From: a bacterium
GTDB lineage: Bacteria; Myxococcota_A; Polyangia; Nannocystales; Nannocystaceae
Direction of reading: 5' to 3'
Assembly: GCA_024742475.1 (NCBI GenBank)
Contig: JANSYI010000016.1
Location: 62,001-126,000 of the forward strand
Length of the DNA: 64,000 bases
Shown here: piece after piece, positions 45,221 through 53,631 of the stretch
Numbering within the stretch: position 1 is the first letter of the stretch
How the letters are laid out: every line of letters begins with the position of its first letter
Made by a program: the position numbers and the translations under genes
Notes under the pieces: generated by a model
What the model was told of the DNA's origin: nothing
Database searches by the model: none
The model's input: only the letters and a program-made list of their open reading frames with translations

Positions 45221-45996
45221 GCGCGCGCCCTCGACAGCCAGCGCAGCCCGACGAGGATGAGCCCGCCCACCGCGACGAGCACGAGCGAGAACACCACCGC
45301 GAGTTGCACGTCGGACTCGAGCGCGGAGAAGATCGCCAGGGGCATCGTCTGCGTTCGGCCCGGCATGTTGCCCGCGAAGAGCAGCGTCGCACCGAACTCT
45401 CCGAGCGCCCGCGCCCAGGCCAGCGAGACCCCGACCAACAAACCGGGGGCGGCGATGGGCAGCGCCACCCGAACGAACGCGCCGACCGGCGAGGCGCCCA
45501 GCGTGCGGGCGACGATGAGCGTATCGGGCTCGACCTTGCGAAACGCCGACGCCGCCGCCTGCACGAAGAATGGCGAGGCGACCACGAGCTGTGCCAGCAC
45601 CACGGCCAGCTCGGTGAACGGCACGACGACGCCCAGCGAGGCCAGCGCGGGGCCGAACAGCCCCTGAGCACCGAACGCCTGCAGCAGTCCGACGCCGACG
45701 ACGGCCGGCGGCACCACGATCGGCAGCTCGACCGCGACGGAGACGACCTGCGAGAGGCTGGAGTGCGACGAGGCGAGCCACCACCCCAGCGGCGTCCCGA
45801 GGACGACGGTAATGGAGACGCTCGTGAGCGTGGTCCGCAGGCTCAACAGCAGCGCGTCGGCGAACGCAGGGTGCGCCAGCCCGGCGCGAAGATCCGCCCA
45901 CGAGGCCGAGAGGGCCAACGCGACGAGCGGGATCAACAGCAGCCCGACGAGCGCCACCCCGAGCAGCCCGCCCATCGCTCGCAGCGCGCGAGTCAT
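45217..45996 (-). CDS. modB: Molybdate ABC transporter permease
   Basis: A 259-aa integral membrane protein with about six segments and the EAA loop ARTLGASPVGAFVRVALPIA that docks to the ATPase. PTELAV and GEFGATLLFAGNMPGRTQTMPLAIF are typical for ModB, the membrane channel that moves molybdate into the cytoplasm. Overlaps modA by four bases and modC by four, so all three are co-translated. Confidence 0.92.
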   Translation of the reverse strand: MTRALRAMGGLLGVALVGLLLIPLVALALSASWADLRAGLAHPAFADALLLSLRTTLTSVSITVVLGTPLGWWLASSHSSLSQVVSVAVELPIVVPPAVVGVGLLQAFGAQGLFGPALASLGVVVPFTELAVVLAQLVVASPFFVQAAASAFRKVEPDTLIVARTLGASPVGAFVRVALPIAAPGLLVGVSLAWARALGEFGATLLFAGNMPGRTQTMPLAIFSALESDVQLAVVFSLVLVAVGGLILVGLRWLSRARA

Positions 45997-46763
45997 TGCG
46001 CCTCCTCGGCGCCGCCCGAGGCAGGCACGTCGAAGCCGTGCCGGGTCAAGACGGCCCGCCCCTGGGCCGAGAGGACGTACGACACGAACGCGTCTGCGGA
46101 GGAGGGATGCTGGGCCTGCTCGGCGACCCCGAGCACGTAGCGCGCGGGCACGTCATACTCGGAGGGCACCGGCACGGCACGGACCCGCGTGTTCACGTCG
46201 GTTCGGTACACGACCGCCGCGTCGGCCTCCGAGAGCTCGACCTTGGCTCGCACGAGCCGGACATTGCTCTCCCGCGATGCCACCTTCTCCCCCACCCTTC
46301 GCGAGAAGTCTTCCCCCACCCGCGCGAGCATGGCCGCGGTGTAGCGACCGATGGGGACCTCCTGCGTACCCAGGACGATGCGCGAGGCCTGGGGCAGGTC
46401 GTCGAGCCGAGCGATGCCGGCAGGGTTGTTCGGCGGCACGATGACGGCCAGGTGGTTGGTCGCGAAGTGCTGGGTTCGAGCGATGCGACCGGCGCGTGCA
46501 AGCGCGTCGACGTGCGCGGCGTCGGCCGAGGCGAACGCGTCCGCCGGCGCGCCTTGTTCGATCTGCAGGCGGAGCACCTGGCTCCCTCCGAAGACGAGCT
46601 GCAAGTCGGTGTCCGGGTGGGCGGCCTCGAACCCCGGCTCGAGCGCTTCGAAGGCCTCGGTCAGCGACGACGCGGCGAAGACCGACACGGTGCGCGTCGC
46701 GTCCGAGTCGTGGCACGCCGCGATGAGGCAGAGCGCCAGCGCACCTCGAGCGAGCCTCGCCAT
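45993..46763 (-). CDS. modA: Molybdate-binding periplasmic lipoprotein
   Basis: A 256-aa binding protein. Lipobox LIAAC near residue 17; VFAASSLTEAFEAL, GGSQVLRLQIEQGAPADAFASA and the hinge region VPPNNPAGI are ModA-like, with Ser residues that hydrogen-bond the oxyanion. The ATG at 46763 follows GGGAGA by six bases; the frame runs slightly further upstream. It starts twelve bases after the stop of the aldolase/dehydrogenase gene, so it may be cotranscribed with it. Confidence 0.9.
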   Translation of the reverse strand: MARLARGALALCLIAACHDSDATRTVSVFAASSLTEAFEALEPGFEAAHPDTDLQLVFGGSQVLRLQIEQGAPADAFASADAAHVDALARAGRIARTQHFATNHLAVIVPPNNPAGIARLDDLPQASRIVLGTQEVPIGRYTAAMLARVGEDFSRRVGEKVASRESNVRLVRAKVELSEADAAVVYRTDVNTRVRAVPVPSEYDVPARYVLGVAEQAQHPSSADAFVSYVLSAQGRAVLTRHGFDVPASGGAEEAQ

Positions 46764-46775
46764 CGGGTCTCCCAA

Positions 46776-48779
46776 TCACCGCGGGCTGGCGGCGATGTTT
46801 CCCCCATCGACCGTGATGACACAGCCGGTCGTGCTTTGGGCTCCGGACAGGAACACGAACGCGTTGGCGACGTCGCCCGCGGTGACCGAGCGCCCCAGCA
46901 GGTTGGAACGGAAGTAGGCGTCGACGTCGAGCCCGCGCGCCTTGGCTCGAAGGGCGACGTCGCCCGCGGCGAGCAAGCCGGTGCGCACGCGGTCGGCGTT
47001 GATCGCGTTGCTGCGGATCCCTGCGTCTGCGCCTTCGATCGCGTACTGCTTCATCAGGGCGTACAAGCCCGCTTTGGCGACGGCGTACGGGCCAAAGCCC
47101 CGGCCGGGGTTGAACGCGGCCTTGGACACGTTGAACAGCAGGCTTCCGCCGCGGCCCTGCGCACGAAGCACGCGCGTCGCCGCCGCGGCCACGCTCTGAT
47201 GGGCGGTGAGGTTGATGGCCAAGCTGCCCTCGAACACCTCGGGCGGGCAGTCGTCGATCGGGGCTTGCGGGGCCGTGCCCGCGTTGGAGACAACGTGGTC
47301 GACGCCGCCAAAGGCCTCGACACACGCGCGGAGGGCTGCGTCGACCGCCGACGTGTCGGTGAGGTCGGCGACGAAGTACTCCGCGCCCAACGACGCGGCC
47401 ACGTCGGCCACCGCTGCGTTGCGGTCGACCAGGAACAGCGCGGCGCCCCCGGCCGCGAACGCCGAGGCCGTGGCCGCCCCGATGCCCGACGCGGCACCGG
47501 TGACCAGCACCACCTGTCCGGCCAACGGCGGCGACGCCTTGCGCCCGAGCTTGGCCTGCTCGAGCGACCAGTACTCCATGTCGAAGAGGTCGGCCTCGGG
47601 AAGCGCGTGATAGCGGCCGATCGCTTCGGCGCCGCGGATGACCTCGATGGTGTGTTCGTAGAGGTCGGCGGCGACGCGGGCCGCCTTACGCGTGGCCCCT
47701 GCGGCGACGATGCCCACGCCGGGGATCAGCGCGACGACGGGGTCGGACGAGAGCTTCGTCCGCGCGGCGCCCTTGGCCGCGACTTGGGCCTCGAAGTACG
47801 CGTCGTAGCGGCGACGGAAGTCCTGGGCGCGCGCCCGCACGTGGCCAGGCCAGTCGTCACCGGCCTCGGCGGGGTCGAGCAGCAGCGGCAGCGCCTTGGT
47901 GCGAATCACGTGGTCGGGCGTGGCGGGCCCGCGCTGGGAGAGCGAGGCGACCGCGGGATCTGCAGCAAAGGCGAGCGCGGCGTCGGTGCTGCGGCGCTCG
48001 AGCACGACCTGTCCCAAGGCCCCGCGCAGCGCGGGCGCGAGGGCTGCGTAGTCGGCCCGCCCCGCGGGCACGGCGATCTGCACGCGCCGGCCGTCGATGA
48101 ACGCCTCGGCCTTCGACACGGCGTCGATGTGACGGGTGTACGCCTCCTTGGCCGTGTCGCCGAACGTGAACAAGCCGTGCTGCTGCAGGAAGAGGCCGCG
48201 GCAGTCCGGGTGCGCCTCGAAGACCTCGGCCGCCAGCTTGGCCAGCGCGAACCCAGGCATGACGTACGGCACCACGGCGAGCTGGCCTTCGAACACATCG
48301 AGGGCGATCGACGCGGCGTCGGCTTGGTCGGCCAGGCTCAAGATCGCGTCGGCGTGGGAGTGGTCGATGAAGCGCTGCGGCAAGAACGCGTGCAGCAGCG
48401 TCTCCACCGAAGGGTTCGGCGCGCTCGCGTCGAGCAGCCGCGTGCGCGCAGCGTTGACCATGTCCTCGTCGGACAATGACGGCAGAGCGCGCAGCCGCGC
48501 CAGGGTGTCCAGCCGAACTGCGGGCAGCCCCGCCGGCTCGATGCCTCCGAGGTCCCACCCGCTGCCCTTGACGCACAGCACCTGGGTCGGCTCGCCGAGG
48601 TCGTCAGGCAGCGTCGTCTTGACCGACGTGTTGCCCCCGCCGTGCAGGACCAGCGCCGGCTCCGCGCCGATGAGCCGCGACGTGTAGACGCGCAGGGCCA
48701 CGTCCTCGTTGCTGCCCGGCGCGCTCGCCCAGCGCTCAATGGCGTCCGCCGCCTCGGTGTCCGACCACGCCGATCGCAT
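46776..48779 (-). CDS. Bifunctional class II aldolase/short-chain dehydrogenase
   Basis: A 667-aa fusion. Residues 1 to about 340 are a class II aldolase with HGGGNTSVK near the start, FIDHSHADAIL with two metal-binding His and QQHGLFTFGD with a third. Residues about 415-667 are an SDR with TGAASGIG and the catalytic YAVAK. Enzymes of this build act in rhamnose and related deoxysugar breakdown (aldol cleavage, then lactaldehyde oxidation). Substrate here is inferred. A TACGAC hexamer is six bases before the ATG. No isomerase, kinase or transporter for a sugar is near. Confidence 0.88.
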   Translation of the reverse strand: MRSAWSDTEAADAIERWASAPGSNEDVALRVYTSRLIGAEPALVLHGGGNTSVKTTLPDDLGEPTQVLCVKGSGWDLGGIEPAGLPAVRLDTLARLRALPSLSDEDMVNAARTRLLDASAPNPSVETLLHAFLPQRFIDHSHADAILSLADQADAASIALDVFEGQLAVVPYVMPGFALAKLAAEVFEAHPDCRGLFLQQHGLFTFGDTAKEAYTRHIDAVSKAEAFIDGRRVQIAVPAGRADYAALAPALRGALGQVVLERRSTDAALAFAADPAVASLSQRGPATPDHVIRTKALPLLLDPAEAGDDWPGHVRARAQDFRRRYDAYFEAQVAAKGAARTKLSSDPVVALIPGVGIVAAGATRKAARVAADLYEHTIEVIRGAEAIGRYHALPEADLFDMEYWSLEQAKLGRKASPPLAGQVVLVTGAASGIGAATASAFAAGGAALFLVDRNAAVADVAASLGAEYFVADLTDTSAVDAALRACVEAFGGVDHVVSNAGTAPQAPIDDCPPEVFEGSLAINLTAHQSVAAAATRVLRAQGRGGSLLFNVSKAAFNPGRGFGPYAVAKAGLYALMKQYAIEGADAGIRSNAINADRVRTGLLAAGDVALRAKARGLDVDAYFRSNLLGRSVTAGDVANAFVFLSGAQSTTGCVITVDGGNIAASPR

Positions 48780-48843
48780 GGCAGGGTCGTAGCACGCGAA
48801 GCGGGCGGGCCTCCACCGGTGTTCGCACCCTTCGCGCGGGTCG

Positions 48844-49542
48844 CTACCGCGGGGACTTGTCTGCCTTCTTGTAGGCCGCGAGCACGTCGCGGCACGAGGG
48901 CGAGGTCGGCACGTCGCGAGGGCTGCGGAGGGTGCCCAGCAGGCGATCGCCGCCGACCGCGGTCACGCCCATCCAGTAGTGCTCGTTCTTGAAGTGGTGC
49001 AGGCGATGGTGCCGCACCAAGTACTTCAGGTACCGCGAGCGTGGCTTGTAGCTGCTGTGACACAGGAAGTGCGTCCACTCGTACACCAGCCCGATGAGCA
49101 CCGTCGTCATGGTGAAGGTGGCCGCCAGCGGCTGAGGCAGCACGAGGTGGCTGAGGACGGCGACGGACACGAACACGAGGATGCCGCTGGAGATCGGGAT
49201 GAACCACCAGCGGGGCTCGTGCGGGTCGGTGTGATGCGAGCGGTGGTCACGGGCGAGCCGGGGGTCGAGCGTGAGCGGCCCGATGCGCCGCGGGCGAGCG
49301 TGCAGCACGAACACGTGAATCAGCCACTCGGTCATCGGCTGGAACGCCACCTGGAGCGACACGAGTGCCAAGTCCCACACCGTGAACCCTCCCACCCACA
49401 CACGGTACGCCACGGTGTAGACCGCGAACCCGACCAGGATGCGGGGCATGCCGTGACGGAAGAAGATGCGGGCCGCGTCCGGCAGACGAAGGCCCGGGGC
49501 GCGCGGATGCGAGGCCCGCGGGCTCGAGGGGGAAGTACTCAT
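48844..49542 (-). CDS. Fatty acid hydroxylase/sterol desaturase-family protein
   Basis: A 232-aa membrane protein of the diiron hydroxylase/desaturase group. Four His clusters are visible: HVFVLH, HRSHH, HFLCHSSY and HHRLHH, matching the family pattern, with membrane segments around YTVAYRVWVGG and SSGILVFVSVAVLSHLVL. Its ATG overlaps the stop of the FadR-type regulator by four bases, so it is the target of that regulator. It probably hydroxylates or desaturates a fatty acid or sterol-like lipid; exact substrate unknown. Confidence 0.87.
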   Translation of the reverse strand: MSTSPSSPRASHPRAPGLRLPDAARIFFRHGMPRILVGFAVYTVAYRVWVGGFTVWDLALVSLQVAFQPMTEWLIHVFVLHARPRRIGPLTLDPRLARDHRSHHTDPHEPRWWFIPISSGILVFVSVAVLSHLVLPQPLAATFTMTTVLIGLVYEWTHFLCHSSYKPRSRYLKYLVRHHRLHHFKNEHYWMGVTAVGGDRLLGTLRSPRDVPTSPSCRDVLAAYKKADKSPR

Positions 49543-50336
49543 GACGATGCTCCTTGGGATGGGTCCTTCGATTGCGTATGGGGTGGGTCTTGCTCGGCTG
49601 CCAGTGCATCGAGCAGATCGAACACCCGGGCGGCGCCGTGCTGGACCAAGGCAGCAGCGCCGCGCTGGGCTCGATCTTCGTCGCGTGCCTCGATCGCGGA
49701 CAGCACCTCACGGTGACCGTCCAGATCCGACACTTCGTCAGCCATCACGATGACCAGGGCGCCGCGAATCAGCTCGTAGGTCTCGCGAAGGGTGTTGAAC
49801 GCCAGCCGATAGGCGACGTTGTCGGACGCCTCGACGAGGACGTCCCAGAAGTCGAGGGCCAACACCTGCAGCTGGCCCAGATCGTCGGTCTTCGACATCG
49901 ACTCGACGCATGCACGCAACGCGTCGAGCGCCGCCTCGGTCCGCCGCGCTGCGGCAAGCCTGGCCACATCGCGACCGAGCGCCGAGCGCATTTCCATGAC
50001 GGACCGGGCGACCCGGACGTCGACCTCGCCATCGCCGCGCACCATCAGCGATCCCAGCAGGTCGAGACCCGCCGAGCGCCGATAGTCGAGCACCCGCGTG
50101 CCCCCGCCCTGCTGGATTTGCACCAGACCGCTCTGGGCGAGGCGCTTGAGCGCCTCTCGGACGGCGCCGCGGTTGACGCCCAACACCTCCACCAGCTCGC
50201 GTTCGGACGGGAGAAGCGCTCCGGGCTCCATCCGACCATCCACGATTTCGCGCGAGAGCTGGTCGAACACGGCGTCCGAGAGAGTTCGGCGGTCGATCTT
50301 CGACAAGCCCATGCGCTGACTATGCGCGCTTCCCAT
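49539..50336 (-). CDS. FadR-subfamily GntR transcription regulator
   Basis: A 265-aa regulator with a winged helix-turn-helix (about 12-80; LLPSERELVEVLGVNRGAVREALKRLAQSGLV) and a C-terminal FCD ligand domain (about 100-235) with Asp/His metal-ligand positions such as DGHREVL and QHGAAR. It should respond to a fatty acyl or organic acid ligand. ATG at 50336 with GAAGG four bases ahead. It overlaps the hydroxylase gene, so it probably regulates its own operon through the TGGT-N3-ACCA site at 50349. Confidence 0.9.
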   Translation of the reverse strand: MGSAHSQRMGLSKIDRRTLSDAVFDQLSREIVDGRMEPGALLPSERELVEVLGVNRGAVREALKRLAQSGLVQIQQGGGTRVLDYRRSAGLDLLGSLMVRGDGEVDVRVARSVMEMRSALGRDVARLAAARRTEAALDALRACVESMSKTDDLGQLQVLALDFWDVLVEASDNVAYRLAFNTLRETYELIRGALVIVMADEVSDLDGHREVLSAIEARDEDRAQRGAAALVQHGAARVFDLLDALAAEQDPPHTQSKDPSQGASS

Positions 50337-50348
50337 CGGACCTTCAAC

Positions 50349-50359
50349 TGGTCATACCA
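50349..50359. promoter_or_regulatory. FadR/GntR operator TGGTCATACCA
   Basis: A perfect TGGT-N3-ACCA palindrome, the consensus of FadR-subfamily regulators, 13 bases before the ATG of the regulator gene. On the minus strand TAAAAT, a plausible -10, lies next to it (rc of 50360-50366 region), so binding would block transcription. Confidence 0.75.
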
Positions 50360-50442
50360 TTTTACCATCAATCCGGAGAGCAGCCGGATTCCACGCGATG
50401 CCATCCCGATTGCGCGCATGATCCGCAGGGGGTGCGCTCCGC

Positions 50443-50448
50443 TATCAT
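50443..50448 (+). promoter_or_regulatory. -10-like hexamer TATCAT, leaderless start
   Basis: TATCAT (5 of 6) ends six bases before the ATG at 50455; no Shine-Dalgarno sequence. Confidence 0.5.
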
Positions 50449-50454
50449 CGGTCG

Positions 50455-52077
50455 ATGCTCGAGCTCCGGCGCGACCTCGCTTGGCTCCTTGGTCTTGGTC
50501 TTTCCCTGTGTGCCTGCGACTCCGCGCCCGCCTCCAACGGCGACGGGACCGAAGGCGAGAGCAGCGGCGCGGACACGTCGGCCACGAGCCCGACCGATCC
50601 CACCGACGCGACCGACCCAACGAACCCCACCAACCCCACGGACCCGACGGACCCCACCGACACGTCCGACACGACCGGGCCCTCCGGCAGCTCGACGACC
50701 GACGACCCCTCGGGCAGCTCGACGACCAACGATCCCACGACCGATACACCGGCCGAGTGCGGCGACGGCGTGGCCGAAGGCAACGAAGAGTGCGACGGCG
50801 ACGACTTGCTCGACTGGGACTGCAGCCAGTTCGGCTTCGTCGCAGGAGACCTGTCCTGCAACGACATCTGCCAGCTCGAGTTCGACGCCTGCGAGAACTA
50901 CCTGTGTGGCGACGGTGAGATCGAGCGCGAAGAGGTCTGCGACGGGGACAACCTCGACGCGCAGACCTGCGAGACACTCGGGTTCGACAACGGCGCGCTC
51001 GGCTGCGCGGTGGACTGCTTCGCGTTCGACACCGGCGGCTGCGGGATGTGTGGGGACGGCGTCGTCGACCTCGCCGAGACCTGCGAGGACGGCGAGCTCG
51101 GCGACGCGACGTGCATCACCCTCGGGTTCGACGGCGGCACGCTCGCGTGTGCTGCCGACTGCCTCGGCTACGACACGTCCGGCTGCACCACCTGCGGTGA
51201 CGGCATCGCCGAAGGCGCGGAGCTGTGCGACGGCGACGACCTGGACGGCGAGACCTGCCCCGGCCTCGGCTTCTTCGCCGGCGCGTTGGCCTGCGACGAC
51301 AACTGCGAGTTCGACACCGCCCTGTGCGCGACGGACTGCTGCACGGCCGGCGGCGCGAACGACCCGGGCTGTCAGGACCCCGATATCGAGTCGTGCGTGT
51401 GCGACCTCGATCCCTTCTGCTGCGACACCGACTGGGATGGGTGGTGCGTCAACCAGGCCATCAATGACTGCAGCGCCGTCTGCAGCTTCTGTGGCAACAA
51501 CATCCTCGACGACGGCGAGACCTGCGACACCAACCAGTTCGGGGGCGCGACCTGCCAAAACCAGGGCTTCGACAACGGCAGCCTCTCTTGCCAGAACGAC
51601 TGCGGCACGATCAGCACCGCCAACTGCGGCGACTGTGGCGACGGCACCATCGACCCGGCCGAGTCCTGCGACGGCGGAAACCTCGGCGGACAGACCTGCA
51701 CGGGCCTGGGCTTCGATGGCGGCAGCCTCTCGTGCGCCGGCAACTGCCTGTCGTTCAACACGTCGAACTGCGTCGACATCCCGAGCTGGTCGAGCGAGGT
51801 CCACCCGATCTTCACCGCCAACTGCGGGTGCCATGGTGGCGGGTTCCCTCCCTGGGCTGGCAACCCCAGCGCCTCGGTGGCCTACGACCTCATCGTCGGC
51901 GTCGCGGGCGGCGGCGGCGTGCTCTACATCAACCCGGGCAACCCCAACGCCAGCTCGATCGTGCAGCGGGTCGAGAGCGCGGGCTCGCCGATGCCCCCGG
52001 CTCCCGCGATGCCGCTCACGCCGACCCAGCAGCAGCTGATCCGAGACTGGGTGCAAGGCGGAGCGCCCGAGAACTGA
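50455..52077 (+). CDS. Cys-rich DUF4215-type repeat lipoprotein with cytochrome-like tail
   Basis: A 540-aa lipoprotein. Lipobox LCAC near residue 18, then a Thr/Asp/Pro/Ser linker to about residue 100 (repeats of TDP and TNP). Six or so modules follow, each beginning CGDG and continuing with C(D/E)G, LGF and a C-x(n)-DC block, typical of myxobacterial DUF4215 Cys repeats. A C-terminal 90-residue part (from SWSSEVHPIFTANC) resembles planctomycete-type cytochrome-c domains with MPPAPAMPLTPTQQQLIRDWV, but has CGCH where CxxCH is expected. Structural or redox role at the surface; function unknown. Confidence 0.8.
   Translation: MLELRRDLAWLLGLGLSLCACDSAPASNGDGTEGESSGADTSATSPTDPTDATDPTNPTNPTDPTDPTDTSDTTGPSGSSTTDDPSGSSTTNDPTTDTPAECGDGVAEGNEECDGDDLLDWDCSQFGFVAGDLSCNDICQLEFDACENYLCGDGEIEREEVCDGDNLDAQTCETLGFDNGALGCAVDCFAFDTGGCGMCGDGVVDLAETCEDGELGDATCITLGFDGGTLACAADCLGYDTSGCTTCGDGIAEGAELCDGDDLDGETCPGLGFFAGALACDDNCEFDTALCATDCCTAGGANDPGCQDPDIESCVCDLDPFCCDTDWDGWCVNQAINDCSAVCSFCGNNILDDGETCDTNQFGGATCQNQGFDNGSLSCQNDCGTISTANCGDCGDGTIDPAESCDGGNLGGQTCTGLGFDGGSLSCAGNCLSFNTSNCVDIPSWSSEVHPIFTANCGCHGGGFPPWAGNPSASVAYDLIVGVAGGGGVLYINPGNPNASSIVQRVESAGSPMPPAPAMPLTPTQQQLIRDWVQGGAPEN
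50573..50745 (+). repeat. Imperfect ACCGAC/AACCCC repeats coding the Thr/Asp/Pro linker
   Basis: The linker after the lipobox is coded by repeats such as ACCGACCC and ACCAACCCC, arranged in about 9-base units. This is typical low-complexity linker coding, liable to slip. Confidence 0.55.
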
Positions 52078-52595
52078 TGCGGGCAGCCCTCACCCTGCTC
52101 CTCCTCGTGGGGTGTGAAGCCGCAGCGCCCGCCCCCGGCGACCTCGTCTTGGGCCTGCGCGGCGGCGCGGACGACGATCCCGCCTTCACAGCGGCGCTCG
52201 AAGAGACCGAGCTGGTCGTCGCCGTGCTCGAGGGCAACGACGGAGCGGGCGGCCGCTGCGTCCTCGGTCAGCGCTGCGCCGACTTCTTCGAGGTGCTGGG
52301 CGAGGACTCCGTGCCGACCGCCGTCGAGGACCTTCAGGCGGCGCTCGAGAGCGAAGCGCAGCCCTTGTTCGACTTCGCAAGCGGTGACGCGATCGGCCTG
52401 GCGGTCGTCGGCCGCACGCGCGCCGACGGGTGCTTCTGCGCCCAGTCCGAAGGCGCCGGAGAGCCGTTTTGCGGCGCCAACGACCTCGTGTGCGGGGTGG
52501 CGGAGCTCGCCGACGCCGACGCCGATGGGCGACTCGAGGTCACGCTGACCCAGGCCCCCTGCCCCGAGCGAGCCCAGGAGCTGTGTCCCCCGTGA
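52077..52595 (+). CDS. Small lipoprotein of unknown function
   Basis: Not recognised. A 172-aa lipoprotein whose ATG overlaps the stop of the DUF4215-type gene by one base, so it is coupled to it. Lipobox LLVGC at about residue 12; then a domain with paired Cys (CVLGQRCADFF, CFCAQSE, FCGANDLVCG, CPERAQELC) and an ADADADGR segment that looks like a Ca-binding Asp loop. It may be a partner of the large Cys-rich protein. Confidence 0.65.
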   Translation: MRAALTLLLLVGCEAAAPAPGDLVLGLRGGADDDPAFTAALEETELVVAVLEGNDGAGGRCVLGQRCADFFEVLGEDSVPTAVEDLQAALESEAQPLFDFASGDAIGLAVVGRTRADGCFCAQSEGAGEPFCGANDLVCGVAELADADADGRLEVTLTQAPCPERAQELCPP

Positions 52596-52705
52596 TGGCC
52601 CGCAGACCATGGACTCGAGTCCAAGGCGGCCCGCGGCACGTGCCCGCAACTGCCCGAAACCCGGCGAGCGCCGCGACGGAACGCGTACTGCAAAGCTCCC
52701 CCGGC

Positions 52706-53629
52706 ATGGGTGCGTTTCGTGTGGTGCTGGGTGTCGCCTCGGTCGCGGTGCTCCTGCTGGGGTGCGCGGCCGAGCGCCCCGGCGAGGACCCGCTCATCGA
52801 CACGCGCTCTGCGGATCCCGTCGTCACCAGCCGCACGACCGCGACGCTCGGCGGGAGCGCAGGCCTGGTCCGGCTCGGGCAGGCGTTTCGTGCCAGTGGC
52901 GGCGCCGAAGGCCTCGCCCCGGAGGTCGTCGCGGGCATTCAGTTCAACATCGTCGTCGCGGCGCTCGAGCAGTGGTACGAGCGCACGCTCGGGTGCTCGC
53001 CCGATGGCCTGCTCACCACCGACGCGCTGAGCCTCGAGGCGCGCTTCGACGAGACCTGCGACGGCCTGGTCCGCCCCACAGGCCGCTTCACCGCCTCCGT
53101 GGAGGTCGAGCAGGCGCCGTGCGACGGCGCGCAGGACATGTGCGCCGTCGCGATCGCGTGGACGCTGGTCTTCGATGGCCTCGAGCTCGCGAGCCCGCTT
53201 CGCGCGTCCAACCCGACCTATGACGGCACCCTGGGCCTCCGCTCGCCGCTCGACGCAGACGCGCGCATGACCTGGCGGACCGGCCCCGACTTCGCCATGG
53301 CCTTTGGCGTCGGCACCCTCGCCTACGCCTCGGAGGCGTCGTGGGTCTACGATGACGACACCGACTGCATCGACGCCGACTTCAGCGGGCGCATGCGCCT
53401 GGTCGACGTCGACCCAGCGCTCGACGACCTCGACGCGCGCATCGGGGAGATCGTGCTCGAGGTCGAGGGCTACCGGCGGTGCGGCGAGGCCTGCCCCGAG
53501 GGCGGCAGCGTGAACGTGATCTACGGCTTCGGCGAGGTCCTGCGGTGGGCCTACGACGGTGGCGACGAGGCGCGGGTCCGGGGACCGCGCGGCAGGGCGT
53601 TCGACGCCCCCCTCCCCTGCGCGATGTGA
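52706..53629 (+). CDS. Lipoprotein of unknown function
   Basis: Not recognised. A 307-aa lipoprotein: lipobox LLLGC near residue 20, then GLVRLGQAFRASGG and a beta-rich body with Cys pairs (LGCSPDG, ETCDGL, APCDGAQDMC) and YDDDTDCIDADFSG, an Asp-rich segment. There is no signal of enzymatic function. The ATG at 52706 is chosen since the upstream frame is the shadow of the previous gene. Its stop lies two bases from the stop of the converging gene. Confidence 0.65.
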   Translation: MGAFRVVLGVASVAVLLLGCAAERPGEDPLIDTRSADPVVTSRTTATLGGSAGLVRLGQAFRASGGAEGLAPEVVAGIQFNIVVAALEQWYERTLGCSPDGLLTTDALSLEARFDETCDGLVRPTGRFTASVEVEQAPCDGAQDMCAVAIAWTLVFDGLELASPLRASNPTYDGTLGLRSPLDADARMTWRTGPDFAMAFGVGTLAYASEASWVYDDDTDCIDADFSGRMRLVDVDPALDDLDARIGEIVLEVEGYRRCGEACPEGGSVNVIYGFGEVLRWAYDGGDEARVRGPRGRAFDAPLPCAM

Positions 53630-53631
53630 CC

